A DNA stretch of 64,000 bases from Alishewanella longhuensis (GTDB lineage: Bacteria; Pseudomonadota; Gammaproteobacteria; Enterobacterales; Alteromonadaceae), in NCBI RefSeq assembly GCF_014653435.1, contig NZ_BNAO01000003.1, positions 225,613 to 289,612 of the forward strand, given 5' to 3'. Below the pieces are notes generated by a model. It had not been told where the DNA came from and did not search any database. It saw only the letters and a list, made by a program, of their open reading frames with translations. Position numbers and translations under genes: made by a program. This document shows, piece after piece, positions 9,954-18,600 of the stretch. Within the stretch, counting starts at the first letter, position 1. Every line of letters starts with the position of its first letter.

Positions 9954-10616
9954 TTAGCCTACTGCTGCCAAAGTAAACTGCACTGGGTTTTGTTGCGGAT
10001 AAAGGGCTGGCCAGGCCGCCTGCATGTTAAGCGTAAATTCCAACCCTGCCCAGCTAGCACGCCGCTTTAATACCCTAAGCTGTAACCCTTGAGCGGTAGG
10101 CGACAAACTTAATGCCAGCGCTAAAGGTAAAGACAAGGTGGGCGTTTCGGTACTAAATTGGATCAATAACGCCTGCTGTTGCTCGGCGGCTAATTGCAAA
10201 CGCCTGCCGGCAACCTGCGACAAACACGGCTGCCATAGCAATACGGCTTTAAATAAGCCACTGCGCAATACCTGCTCGGCCGCCCAAAGGCCATCAGCCC
10301 CTGTCAGTTGCGACAATAATAATATTTTATGGAGCTGTAAGCCGGCTGCCAGCAAGGGTTCAGCCTGTAGCTGTTGTGGAGGATTAATCAGACACAGCAA
10401 ACCTTGTTGCTGCAAAAGCCCCAGCAAGGGTAACACTAACCGCAGCTCACCAATGGCCGGCAAACTTTGCAGGGCAACCAGCCCCTGCGCCGGCCAGCCG
10501 CCCAGCGCCTGATCAAACTCCGGATAACCAGAAGGCCAACCCGCTATATTTTGCCTTACCGCTGAACCTTGCCAGATTAACTGGCGGCGGCTAAGTTGTT
10601 CCAGTAACCCTTGCAT
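9954..10616 (-). CDS. imuA: ImuA, translesion synthesis-associated protein (RecA/SulA-like fold)
   Basis: A protein of 220 residues and the first gene of the SOS mutasome unit. The N-terminus contains GWPSGYPEFDQALGGWPAQG, the ImuA counterpart of the RecA-superfamily core. No intact GxxxxGKT Walker A was seen, consistent with ImuA not being a classical ATPase. It is thought to work with ImuB and DnaE2 in damage-induced mutagenesis. The ATG at 10616 lies 18 bp downstream of the LexA box on this strand, so the operator would cover the promoter. Confidence 0.9.
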   Translation of the reverse strand: MQGLLEQLSRRQLIWQGSAVRQNIAGWPSGYPEFDQALGGWPAQGLVALQSLPAIGELRLVLPLLGLLQQQGLLCLINPPQQLQAEPLLAAGLQLHKILLLSQLTGADGLWAAEQVLRSGLFKAVLLWQPCLSQVAGRRLQLAAEQQQALLIQFSTETPTLSLPLALALSLSPTAQGLQLRVLKRRASWAGLEFTLNMQAAWPALYPQQNPVQFTLAAVG

Positions 10617-10634
10617 CGTACCTACACACCAAAA

Positions 10635-10654
10635 TACTGTTCATATATACAGTA
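10635..10654 (-). promoter_or_regulatory. LexA box (SOS operator) of imuA-imuB-dnaE2
   Basis: The 20 bases TACTGTTCATATATACAGTA match the gammaproteobacterial LexA consensus CTGT-N8-ACAG with flanking TA/TA on both sides. It stands 18 bp upstream of imuA and between imuA and the rlmC stop, so imuA is the only plausible target. Confidence 0.95.
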
Positions 10655-10693
10655 TATTTATCTTACTGGCAGATGCAAGGTTTTCGCGCAGTA

Positions 10694-11857
10694 TTACTGC
10701 CGCTTTAGTAAAGTCAGCACTTCAGAATGGCTACTATGTGCAAATAAATCAAAGAGTTGAACTTTAATTAGTTGATAACCCTTTAGTTGCTGTAAATCAG
10801 CCGCCAGGCTTTGCGCATTACAGCTGGAATAGATTAACCAGCGTGGTTGTAAGCGGCTGATATCCTGACATAAGGCAGTGCCTAAGCCTCGTCTGGGAGG
10901 ATTCACCACCAATAAATCGGGCGCCTGTGCCGCTGCATAAGCAAAGGCAGCAGAGTCCAGTGCCTGAAAGCTGACTTTGCTTAACCCCAGCTCGGCAGCG
11001 GATTGCGTAGCACTGGCAATAGCCGCCGCCGCAATTTCAATCCCCACCAAGCTAGGCGCTTGCAGCGTCTGTTGCTGCAAAGCGCTGGCCAGATGTAAAC
11101 CAAAGCCTCCTACCCCGCAAAATAGATCCCAAAGTTGGGACAATTGCTCGCCTTGTTGCGCCAACGCTATCGCCCACTCAGCTGCCGTGCGATACAGAGC
11201 AGCAGCGACCCTTGGGTTGGTTTGAAAAAAGCTTTGCGGCGTTAAATACAGCGGTACCTGATTAAGCTGCTCGCGCAATAGCGTTTGCGGGGTTAAAACA
11301 ATTTCTTCCGCACCTTCTAACAAGGCCGCATGCTGCGGCTGCAAATTAATGCTTACTACCTCCAGCTCGGGGACTTGGCTTAACAACTGTGGCAGAAATT
11401 TCTGAATAACTGCAAGATGATTTTTTGAACGTAGTACAAAGCGCAGCATAAAACGGCCACTGTGCTGGCTTAGGCTAAGCAGAATAAATTTCAGCTCACC
11501 GCGGCGCTCGGTGATTTGATAAGGCTGCAGCTTCGCCAGCCGAATAAAGTCTTTTAGCGCACTAAATACTGGCGCAAAGCTAGCGGGGTATAGCGGACAA
11601 TCGGCTAAATCTAAAGCTTCTCCCTGCGAGTTAACAATACCTAACAGCGGTGTCTCGCTACTGCCCAGCACCACCATTTTTGCTTTATAGCGAAACTGCT
11701 GCTCAGCACTGGCTACCGCAGGTAAACACTCAAAAGGTTGTAAGGGCGCTAATAAAGCGGTGAGTTGCTGCTGTTTTAGCGCTAATTGCGTTTGATAAGG
11801 TGTAGCCAGCCATTGGCACGACTGACAACGCCCGGCAGCAAAATGACCACACTGCAT
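10694..11857 (-). CDS. rlmC: 23S rRNA (uracil-747-C5)-methyltransferase RlmC
   Basis: A protein of 387 residues that methylates U747 of 23S rRNA with S-adenosylmethionine. The N-terminus has the iron-sulfur cysteines C3, C11 and C14 (QCGHFAAGRCQSC), with a fourth candidate in LADCPLYP. The TRAM domain of RlmD is absent, which fits RlmC. The SAM site is LWDLFCGVGGFGLHLA, the substrate loop is VVNPPRRGLG, and the catalytic cysteine is in IYSSCNAQSLAADL. It begins 5 bp after the phosphodiesterase gene stops, suggesting a shared transcript. Confidence 0.93.
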   Translation of the reverse strand: MQCGHFAAGRCQSCQWLATPYQTQLALKQQQLTALLAPLQPFECLPAVASAEQQFRYKAKMVVLGSSETPLLGIVNSQGEALDLADCPLYPASFAPVFSALKDFIRLAKLQPYQITERRGELKFILLSLSQHSGRFMLRFVLRSKNHLAVIQKFLPQLLSQVPELEVVSINLQPQHAALLEGAEEIVLTPQTLLREQLNQVPLYLTPQSFFQTNPRVAAALYRTAAEWAIALAQQGEQLSQLWDLFCGVGGFGLHLASALQQQTLQAPSLVGIEIAAAAIASATQSAAELGLSKVSFQALDSAAFAYAAAQAPDLLVVNPPRRGLGTALCQDISRLQPRWLIYSSCNAQSLAADLQQLKGYQLIKVQLFDLFAHSSHSEVLTLLKRQ

Positions 11858-11862
11858 GCCGT

Positions 11863-13137
11863 TTAATCCTGCGCCAGCAGCAAGGGTAATGCCGCCTTGT
11901 CACCATCATTTTCAGCCGGGGTTAGCCCTACTGCTGCCGCCATCACATTGTACATGTCCACCATACTCAGTTTTGGTATTACCGCAGCACGCTGAAAAGC
12001 CGGACCAAAAGCAATGAGCATGCCCTGCATCTCCAGCTCGGTATTATCATAGCCATGGCTGCCGCGCGCCCGTAAAAAAGAGGGATCGGCCTTTAAACCC
12101 GGTAATAAGCTTTTACGCACAAAGATCCAGGGCTGTTCGGCCAGCATAATAATGGGCGCAATGCGGGCATGTTGTTGATGATAAAAGCGCGCCGGTAATT
12201 CCGCTTTGCGATATAAACGCATGTGCTCTGGATTATACCGCTCGGCAATTTGCTGATAGATCTTTTCCTCTTCGCCTTCTTTTGGAAAAATGCTAACAAT
12301 TTCCCGCGAAAAACGTACACTCCGTGCTAGGCTGCTATCAAATAATTCATCAGCAATCATATATTTACGCTGATCAACTTCTGCCATACCATGATCAGAA
12401 CTAATGATTAGGTTGACCTGTTCAAATTGCCCGCGAGTACGCAAGGTATTGACTAAATACGCGATTTCCGCATCCACGGCTACCAGCGCTTCGCGCACTT
12501 CGCTTGACGCTGGCCCATAGCTATGTCCGGCACTATCAACATCACTAAAATATAAGGTAATTACTCGTGGGCGCTCAGCTGCTGGCATCGCCAACCAGGC
12601 TAACACTTGCTCGGTGCGCTCTCTAAGCGGCGTATCATGCTTGTAAGGGAACCAGTAGCTTGGTCTTTTGCCTTTAATTTCGGCCTCTGATCCCGGGAAG
12701 AAATAGGTCGCTGCGGTCACGCCCTGTAACTCAGCGGTGATCCAAATAGGTTCCCCTCCCCACCAGAAACCATCGGCCACTTCTTGCTGCATACTCATCG
12801 CAAATTGCCGCTGATAAATAGGATCGTACATCGAATTATCGACAATACCATGCTTCTCCGGGTGCAGCCCCGTCACTAACGAATAGTGATTGGGAAAGGT
12901 CTTGCTGGGGAACACCGGCTGTAACTGCTTTACATGCACGCCAGCAGCAGCCAACTCAGACAGCATTGGTGCCTGGTGTAAATCAAGATAATCATGGCGC
13001 AGGCCATCAATAGAAATAATCACCAGGCTATGCTGGTTTTTAACCGCCGTTTTAGCACCTGCGGTCACAGGGGCTTTGCTACAAGCCGCCAGTAATACCG
13101 ACAGTGATACAGTGAGTAGAAGAGCAAAAATTCTCAT
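11863..13137 (-). CDS. alkaline phosphatase superfamily lipoprotein, ectonucleotide pyrophosphatase/phosphodiesterase type
   Basis: A protein of 424 residues with a lipoprotein signal peptide (lipobox LLAAC, Cys19). It is therefore probably anchored to a membrane facing the periplasm. Metal and nucleophile residues of the NPP family are all present: Asp44 in IISIDGLRHDY, Thr80 in FPSKTFPNHYSLVTG, Asp and His in YFSDVDSAGHSYGP, Asp-His in ISSDHGMAEV, and His in RGSHGYDN. Such enzymes cleave nucleotide pyrophosphates or phosphodiesters using two zinc ions. The Thr nucleophile separates it from Ser-type alkaline phosphatases. The actual substrate is unknown. It is upstream of rlmC and 108 bp downstream of pbpC. 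Confidence 0.9.
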   Translation of the reverse strand: MRIFALLLTVSLSVLLAACSKAPVTAGAKTAVKNQHSLVIISIDGLRHDYLDLHQAPMLSELAAAGVHVKQLQPVFPSKTFPNHYSLVTGLHPEKHGIVDNSMYDPIYQRQFAMSMQQEVADGFWWGGEPIWITAELQGVTAATYFFPGSEAEIKGKRPSYWFPYKHDTPLRERTEQVLAWLAMPAAERPRVITLYFSDVDSAGHSYGPASSEVREALVAVDAEIAYLVNTLRTRGQFEQVNLIISSDHGMAEVDQRKYMIADELFDSSLARSVRFSREIVSIFPKEGEEEKIYQQIAERYNPEHMRLYRKAELPARFYHQQHARIAPIIMLAEQPWIFVRKSLLPGLKADPSFLRARGSHGYDNTELEMQGMLIAFGPAFQRAAVIPKLSMVDMYNVMAAAVGLTPAENDGDKAALPLLLAQD

Positions 13138-13245
13138 GCGGATGTTATCTCACGCGTTAGGCCGTTCTTTCAAAAGTGCGGCAATATCATTAAGCCGTTA
13201 AGTTTACTGCTTTTTGCCTGCAGCTTCATGACATTCTGCCCAATT

Positions 13246-15681
13246 TTATTGCACATTCAGCGTAATTTCACTGACATTGCCTAAATCATCCTGCACCCTT
13301 AACTGATAACGGCCTGTTGTTGCTGGCCAGAATAAGGTCTCGCCGGGCTTAACAGTCCCTAAAAAGCGCTGATCGGCAAACCAATAACCTTGCTTGGCCG
13401 CACCATCAAAGCGGGCTTGTAAGGCTAACGGCTGATCTGCTTGCGGTAAGTAAGTTAAATGCGGCTGCGGTGAAACGATTTGCGGCGGCTGTACCTGGGT
13501 TTGGCTAAGCTGCTGGCAATCTTCCGCAAAAGCAGGGGGTTGGCGTAAACGAATACCCGCTTGCTGATACAGCGCAGCGATATCAGAGGGCCAAAACTCA
13601 AACACCGCAAGCTCAGTGAGCGGTGGTTGATGCTGGCATGCCCGTAAACCACTTTGCCGATATACCGGTACCGGCCGATGCAAATCCGAGACTGCAACGG
13701 GCGATACACCAGGAATAACCCAGCCAGACTCCATTTCTGGGCAAAACTGATTAGGCAACTGGTAGCTTTGCCGACACAGCGCCACTTCACGTAAATTAAG
13801 CTGCTCGCTTTGCGCAAACAGCCGTTGGTTGGCGTGCTGCTGCTCACCTAACAGCGGTAATAACGAAAAAAACAACGGGGCCGCTACATTACGGCCAATT
13901 AAATTCGGGTTACTGCTGCCATCAAAATTACCCAGCCACACCGCCAGCACATAATCGCCATAAAGCCCCAGCGTCCAGGCATCCCTATAGGCATAAGAGG
14001 TGCCGGTTTTCCAGGCAACTTGAGGTGTTGTCGTCAGCGCCGTAAGGCGTTCATTTTGCAGTGCAGGCTGTGTCGCTAACATCTTTAACGTTAAAAAAGC
14101 GGCTTCGGGTAAGAGCCCCCGCCACTCAACATCTTCTTGGCTGCTAACTGGCAGTTTGCTGTTAAATGCAACGTTAAGTTCGGCATCCTTTCTGGTGTTA
14201 ATTGTCTTGTGATGTTTTGCTTGCTGTGGCGCAGCGTTAGCGCTTTGCGCCAGCCACTGCAGCGGTTGGTAATGCCCTTGGTTACCTAACATCGCATACA
14301 GTTTGACTAACTGCTGCATCGATATCTCCATCCCCCCCAGCGCCAAAGCTAAGCCGTAATAATCGGCGGCTTGTGGCAATGGCACCTGGTTAGCCGCTAG
14401 CCATTGGTAAAAATCAGGTTGCTGCAGCTGCGCTTGTAGGGTGACCGCCGGAACATTGCGGCTTTGTACCAGTGCCTCAGTAGCGGTAATGGGCCCACGA
14501 AAACGCCTATCAAAATTCTCCGGGCTAAAGAGTCCAAAACGCTGCGGTAAATCTTTCAGCAAACTTTTCGGATGAATAACCCCCTGCTGCAGGGCTAAGG
14601 CAAATATAAAAGGCTTTAATGCTGATCCCGGAGAGCGAAGCGCCGCTGTGCCATCTACCTGACCGGCAATAGCGCTATTAAAAAAATCAGCCGAGCCAAG
14701 ATAAGCTTTAATTTGCATGCTAGGTCGGTGTACCACTAGCACACTGGCATTGTTGATGCCCAAGCGTTGTTGCTGGCGCAAGTAAGCCTTAAGTTGTTGG
14801 GTCACTTGCTGCTGTAAATGCCAATCTAAACTGCTATGTATCGGCCCACTGGGCTGCTGCCGCGCCAGCGCTTGCACAAAATGCGGGGCGACAAAGGGTA
14901 AGTCGCGACGGCTCTCAAAGCTCAGCGGTAAGGCTAATAACTGCTGCTCGGTCGAGCTGGTGGGATAAGTTTGTTGCCAGGCTTGCAATAACCTTAAACG
15001 CGCCTGCTGCAGTTGCTGTTGTCCGTTCTGACGCTCAGGATTGCGCTGCAGCGGATTTTGCGGGATCACTGCGAGCGCCAGGGCTTCGGCGGTACTTAAT
15101 TCAGCCGCTGGCTTGCCAAAATAGATCAGGCTGGCCGCACCGACACTTTCGATATTGGCACCATAGGGCGCATAATTTAAGTAGCCCTCTAAAATCTCGG
15201 CCTTGGTTAAATGCCGTTCTAAATAAAACGCCAGCATAATTTGCTGCAGCTTGCCGGCAAGGCTTTGACTATTTAACCCATAGTGCATACGCGCCAATTG
15301 CATACTAATGGTCGACGCGCCCTGGCGTCGACCGCCTTTCACCACGCCTTGCCAAAATGCGCGGCAAAATGCAGTGATATCCAGGCCAAAATGCTGGTAA
15401 AAGCGCCGATCTTCATACAGTATTGTAGCTTGTTGTACTACCGGTGCCATATCGGTCAGCGCCAAACGTAAGCGATAACGCTCATCAGCTGCCGGCCGCA
15501 GTGCCAATAACTCACCTTCCCTGGCAAAAAATGCCTGGCTCCCCGCATAATGTCGATAAAGATCTGGCTTGGGTGTTAACCAGGGCAAGACCAACCCGCC
15601 AAGCCACAAGGCCAAACACAGCATAAAGAGCGCGAGCAGCACACCGCGCAGCTTACGTTGTTGCTTTATTCCCTGACGCAT
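13246..15681 (-). CDS. pbpC: penicillin-binding protein 1C
   Basis: A protein of 811 residues, bifunctional by domain content. A membrane anchor spans about residues 13-35. The GT51 glycosyltransferase has Glu90 in ILYEDRRFYQHFG and the motif GASTISMQLAR (121-131). The transpeptidase has SALK with Ser353, SRN at 407-409 and KTG at 558-560. The C-terminal BiPBP_C-like domain occupies the last 90 or so residues. It acts on the periplasmic face in peptidoglycan polymerisation; PbpC usually has a minor role. It starts 15 bp after the alpha-2-macroglobulin stop, the conserved yfhM-pbpC pairing. Confidence 0.95.
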   Translation of the reverse strand: MRQGIKQQRKLRGVLLALFMLCLALWLGGLVLPWLTPKPDLYRHYAGSQAFFAREGELLALRPAADERYRLRLALTDMAPVVQQATILYEDRRFYQHFGLDITAFCRAFWQGVVKGGRRQGASTISMQLARMHYGLNSQSLAGKLQQIMLAFYLERHLTKAEILEGYLNYAPYGANIESVGAASLIYFGKPAAELSTAEALALAVIPQNPLQRNPERQNGQQQLQQARLRLLQAWQQTYPTSSTEQQLLALPLSFESRRDLPFVAPHFVQALARQQPSGPIHSSLDWHLQQQVTQQLKAYLRQQQRLGINNASVLVVHRPSMQIKAYLGSADFFNSAIAGQVDGTAALRSPGSALKPFIFALALQQGVIHPKSLLKDLPQRFGLFSPENFDRRFRGPITATEALVQSRNVPAVTLQAQLQQPDFYQWLAANQVPLPQAADYYGLALALGGMEISMQQLVKLYAMLGNQGHYQPLQWLAQSANAAPQQAKHHKTINTRKDAELNVAFNSKLPVSSQEDVEWRGLLPEAAFLTLKMLATQPALQNERLTALTTTPQVAWKTGTSYAYRDAWTLGLYGDYVLAVWLGNFDGSSNPNLIGRNVAAPLFFSLLPLLGEQQHANQRLFAQSEQLNLREVALCRQSYQLPNQFCPEMESGWVIPGVSPVAVSDLHRPVPVYRQSGLRACQHQPPLTELAVFEFWPSDIAALYQQAGIRLRQPPAFAEDCQQLSQTQVQPPQIVSPQPHLTYLPQADQPLALQARFDGAAKQGYWFADQRFLGTVKPGETLFWPATTGRYQLRVQDDLGNVSEITLNVQ

Positions 15682-15695
15682 CGTTCTGCGCTGAG

Positions 15696-18600
15696 TTAGG
15701 GCTGACTGGCCGCTGCCGGCGCCTGATAGGCGCCAACGCTAAGCTTGCCTGCCGCGGTTTGCGCCCTAATGCGGCTATCATACATGGCCTCAGCCGCCGC
15801 AACCGGCACCGCAAACTCGCCTGCCGCGCTGACCCGTACCTGATAACTCAGCTCCGTCATTTGCGGTGCAAAGCTACCGTACCAAACTAAACGATCTTCA
15901 CGAATATCCAGATAATCAGCCCGCCAGCGGTTACTTTGCCGCGGTACAGAGCTGCGTACCACCTCAAAGCCCGCTGGCAGTAAGTCAGTGACGACGACGT
16001 TTGGTATCGTCTCTTTACCTAAACTACGGATCCTAAGCCGTACTGTTAGTAGCTGCCCTTGGTTAATAGTGGTCACTTTATTGCCTTCGACATCTAAATA
16101 ATCCCGCACCAACTCCAGTCCATCCGCTATAGGCTGAGTGGGTAACGCGGCGGCATAGCCTTGTTCCGATAACGCATAAAACAGCGGGTAATCGGCCTTT
16201 ACTGCCAATTGCTTGATTTCATCACTACTGCGGGCGGTGGCATACGGCAGATTAGCGATTAGCGCCAACGCCTGACCGTCGGCCAATAACTGCGGTAAGG
16301 CTTTGCCCGGTTCTGCTGTTACCTTGGCGTAGGCCGATAAGGCCAGGATACTGTAGGATGCAGCTTGCGTATGATACGCTCCAGCAAACAGCGGCTCTAG
16401 CTGCGCCAGAATTTGCGCGCTGCTAAGCTGCTTGGCCCGCTCGGGAAAATGCCGCGCCAGCAAGTACAGATACTGGCTATCTAAATTAAACTGCGACTGG
16501 AACTGGCTGCTGGCAAAAGGCTGCACTTGCAGGCTGACAGGCTTATAATCGCGTTCTAATTGCGACACCTGACCCGGCCGATAGTTTCTGATTAAACTTT
16601 CTGCCAAAGCCGGTTGTTGTAATAACTGATAACTGGCTGCCATGTAGACCGCAGTACTGTCTGATTGCCAACGGCTCTGGTGTTGCTGCTCCAGCCGCTC
16701 ATGTAAGCTGGTTAAGGCATTACTTACCTGTTCGCCTTTAACACTTAGCAAATAAATCGCCTGTGCCCGCAGCCTGGCTTGATACAAGTTGGCGCCGTTG
16801 AGCCGGCTTAGACCACGTAAATAGTTAAGGGCGCGATCCAACAAATAATGCGGCACCGCAAAACCTTGCTGCTCGGCTTCAATTAAAAACTGGATCACAT
16901 ACACCGAGGGGAAATCGGCACTCTCGGCCTGCCCCGGCCAAAAGGCAAACCCGCCATCGCTTTGTTGCCGCTCAGATAAAGCCTGCAACACCTTGGCAAA
17001 TTTTTCATTTAACAGCGGCCACTGTGCCTGAAAATGCGGCTGCTGCACCAGCGGGATCCACGGAAAGACCTGACTGACCATCTGCTCGGTACAACCATGC
17101 GGATAGGTATCCAGATAATGGCTTAATCTGTCCACCAACAATAACGGGCTGCTGCCTGCCGTTAACTGCCGCTCAGCCAATACCGGTAATAACGGCGTGG
17201 CAGTAAGGCGTTGCTGACCACTCGGGCTGTAACCAAAGGTAAGCTGTCGCAGATAAGGCTGCGCCGGACGAATGCTTAAACTGAGCTCGCGCTTAGCACT
17301 TTCACTGCCATCTGCTGTGGTCACGGTAAAGCTAATACTGGCTTCACCTGGCACAGTGCCGGCTTTTACACGCATCCGTAATGCTTGTTCACTGCCTTCT
17401 GCTAAGGTGATCTGTTGGCTGGCGGCCGACATTAAGCTTAAACCTTCACTCACCTTTGTACTTACCGTTAATCCCAGGGCATTCCCCGAACCGGGCAACA
17501 TATTGGTGACCGACAGGCTGACGTCAAATTCATCCTCTGGCGCGACGGCAGTCAGCACATCGGGCTGTAATACAAAGGGACCACGCACCCGTACATCCTG
17601 ACTGGTTGCGCCCAGAGCTTGCTCTGATACCGCCACCGCCATCAATTTCACGGCACCCGTAAAAGTCTCGGGCAAGCGCGCTTGATGTACTGTACCTTCG
17701 CTGTTAGTTTGCACCACCCCTAGCCAGAATACCCCAGGCTGATCAACGCGTCTGGCAAACGGATTTAGATTGGCATCCAGCATAGCGCCAGCCACCATCA
17801 TCCGCTGACGATCGCCGCCAATACCGGCCCGTAGCCGCTGCAAAGCGCTAAATTCTGGCAAAACTAAATCCAACATTTGCATACTGCGTACCTGCAGTGC
17901 GCGTTTTTGTAAAAAGAAGCCCAGCGGATCCGGCAATTCATAGTCAGCGACCTGCAAGATACCGAGATCAACACCATACAGCAGTACATCAGCAGGCTGG
18001 TTGCTGCTAAGCTTAATTGAAAAATCTTTGCCAGGACGCACCAACTCAGGCGCGGTTAAGCTCAGGTTTAACGCTCGGGCAGAGCGGGCAATATTAAACG
18101 GCTGTACCGCATAACTCAGTGGGCTTAGCAATAACTCTGGCGCCCCGGCTGCGCGCACAAAACTGACATTTAAATAGGCATTGCCCTGCAAGCCCGGCGG
18201 CACCTGAATACGTTGTACGCTATGGCTGCTATCGGCCTTAAACCAGCTAAAGGCTTCCACTTTATCGGTCTCAATGGTCACTAAGCCGGTACCGGTGTAA
18301 GGTGCGGTAACGCTAAATTCCAGCCATTCACCTACCTGATAATCGGTTTTGCTCAGCGTTAACTGTAACTGGGCATTTTGCTCCAGTTTTGCGGTTAAAT
18401 TGGCGGTGCCTACTACGGTATAATCGGTTTGACTCAGCAGCTCACCGGCCGCATTAAGCAGCTGCAGCTGATATTCACCCGGCTCGGTGGTATTAAGGGT
18501 GTAGCTAACCCCCTGCTCGGGTATGGCAAAAGCCTGTTCGCTTAAGGTTTTTTGCTGCAGCACGGTTTGATACTGCAAGCTGCCGTCGGCTTGCTTAACT

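Noticed and set aside
10138..10512. A 124-codon plus-strand frame inside imuA
   Set aside because: It is antisense to a recognisable gene; the Cys/Ser/Pro-rich product is typical of a shadow frame.
13665..13674. CCGGTACCGG inside pbpC as another repeat copy
   Set aside because: Only the 10-bp core matches, with no GAGTTG or TGTGGATAA next to it; it is coding sequence. The same applies to 18286-18295 in the alpha-2-macroglobulin gene.
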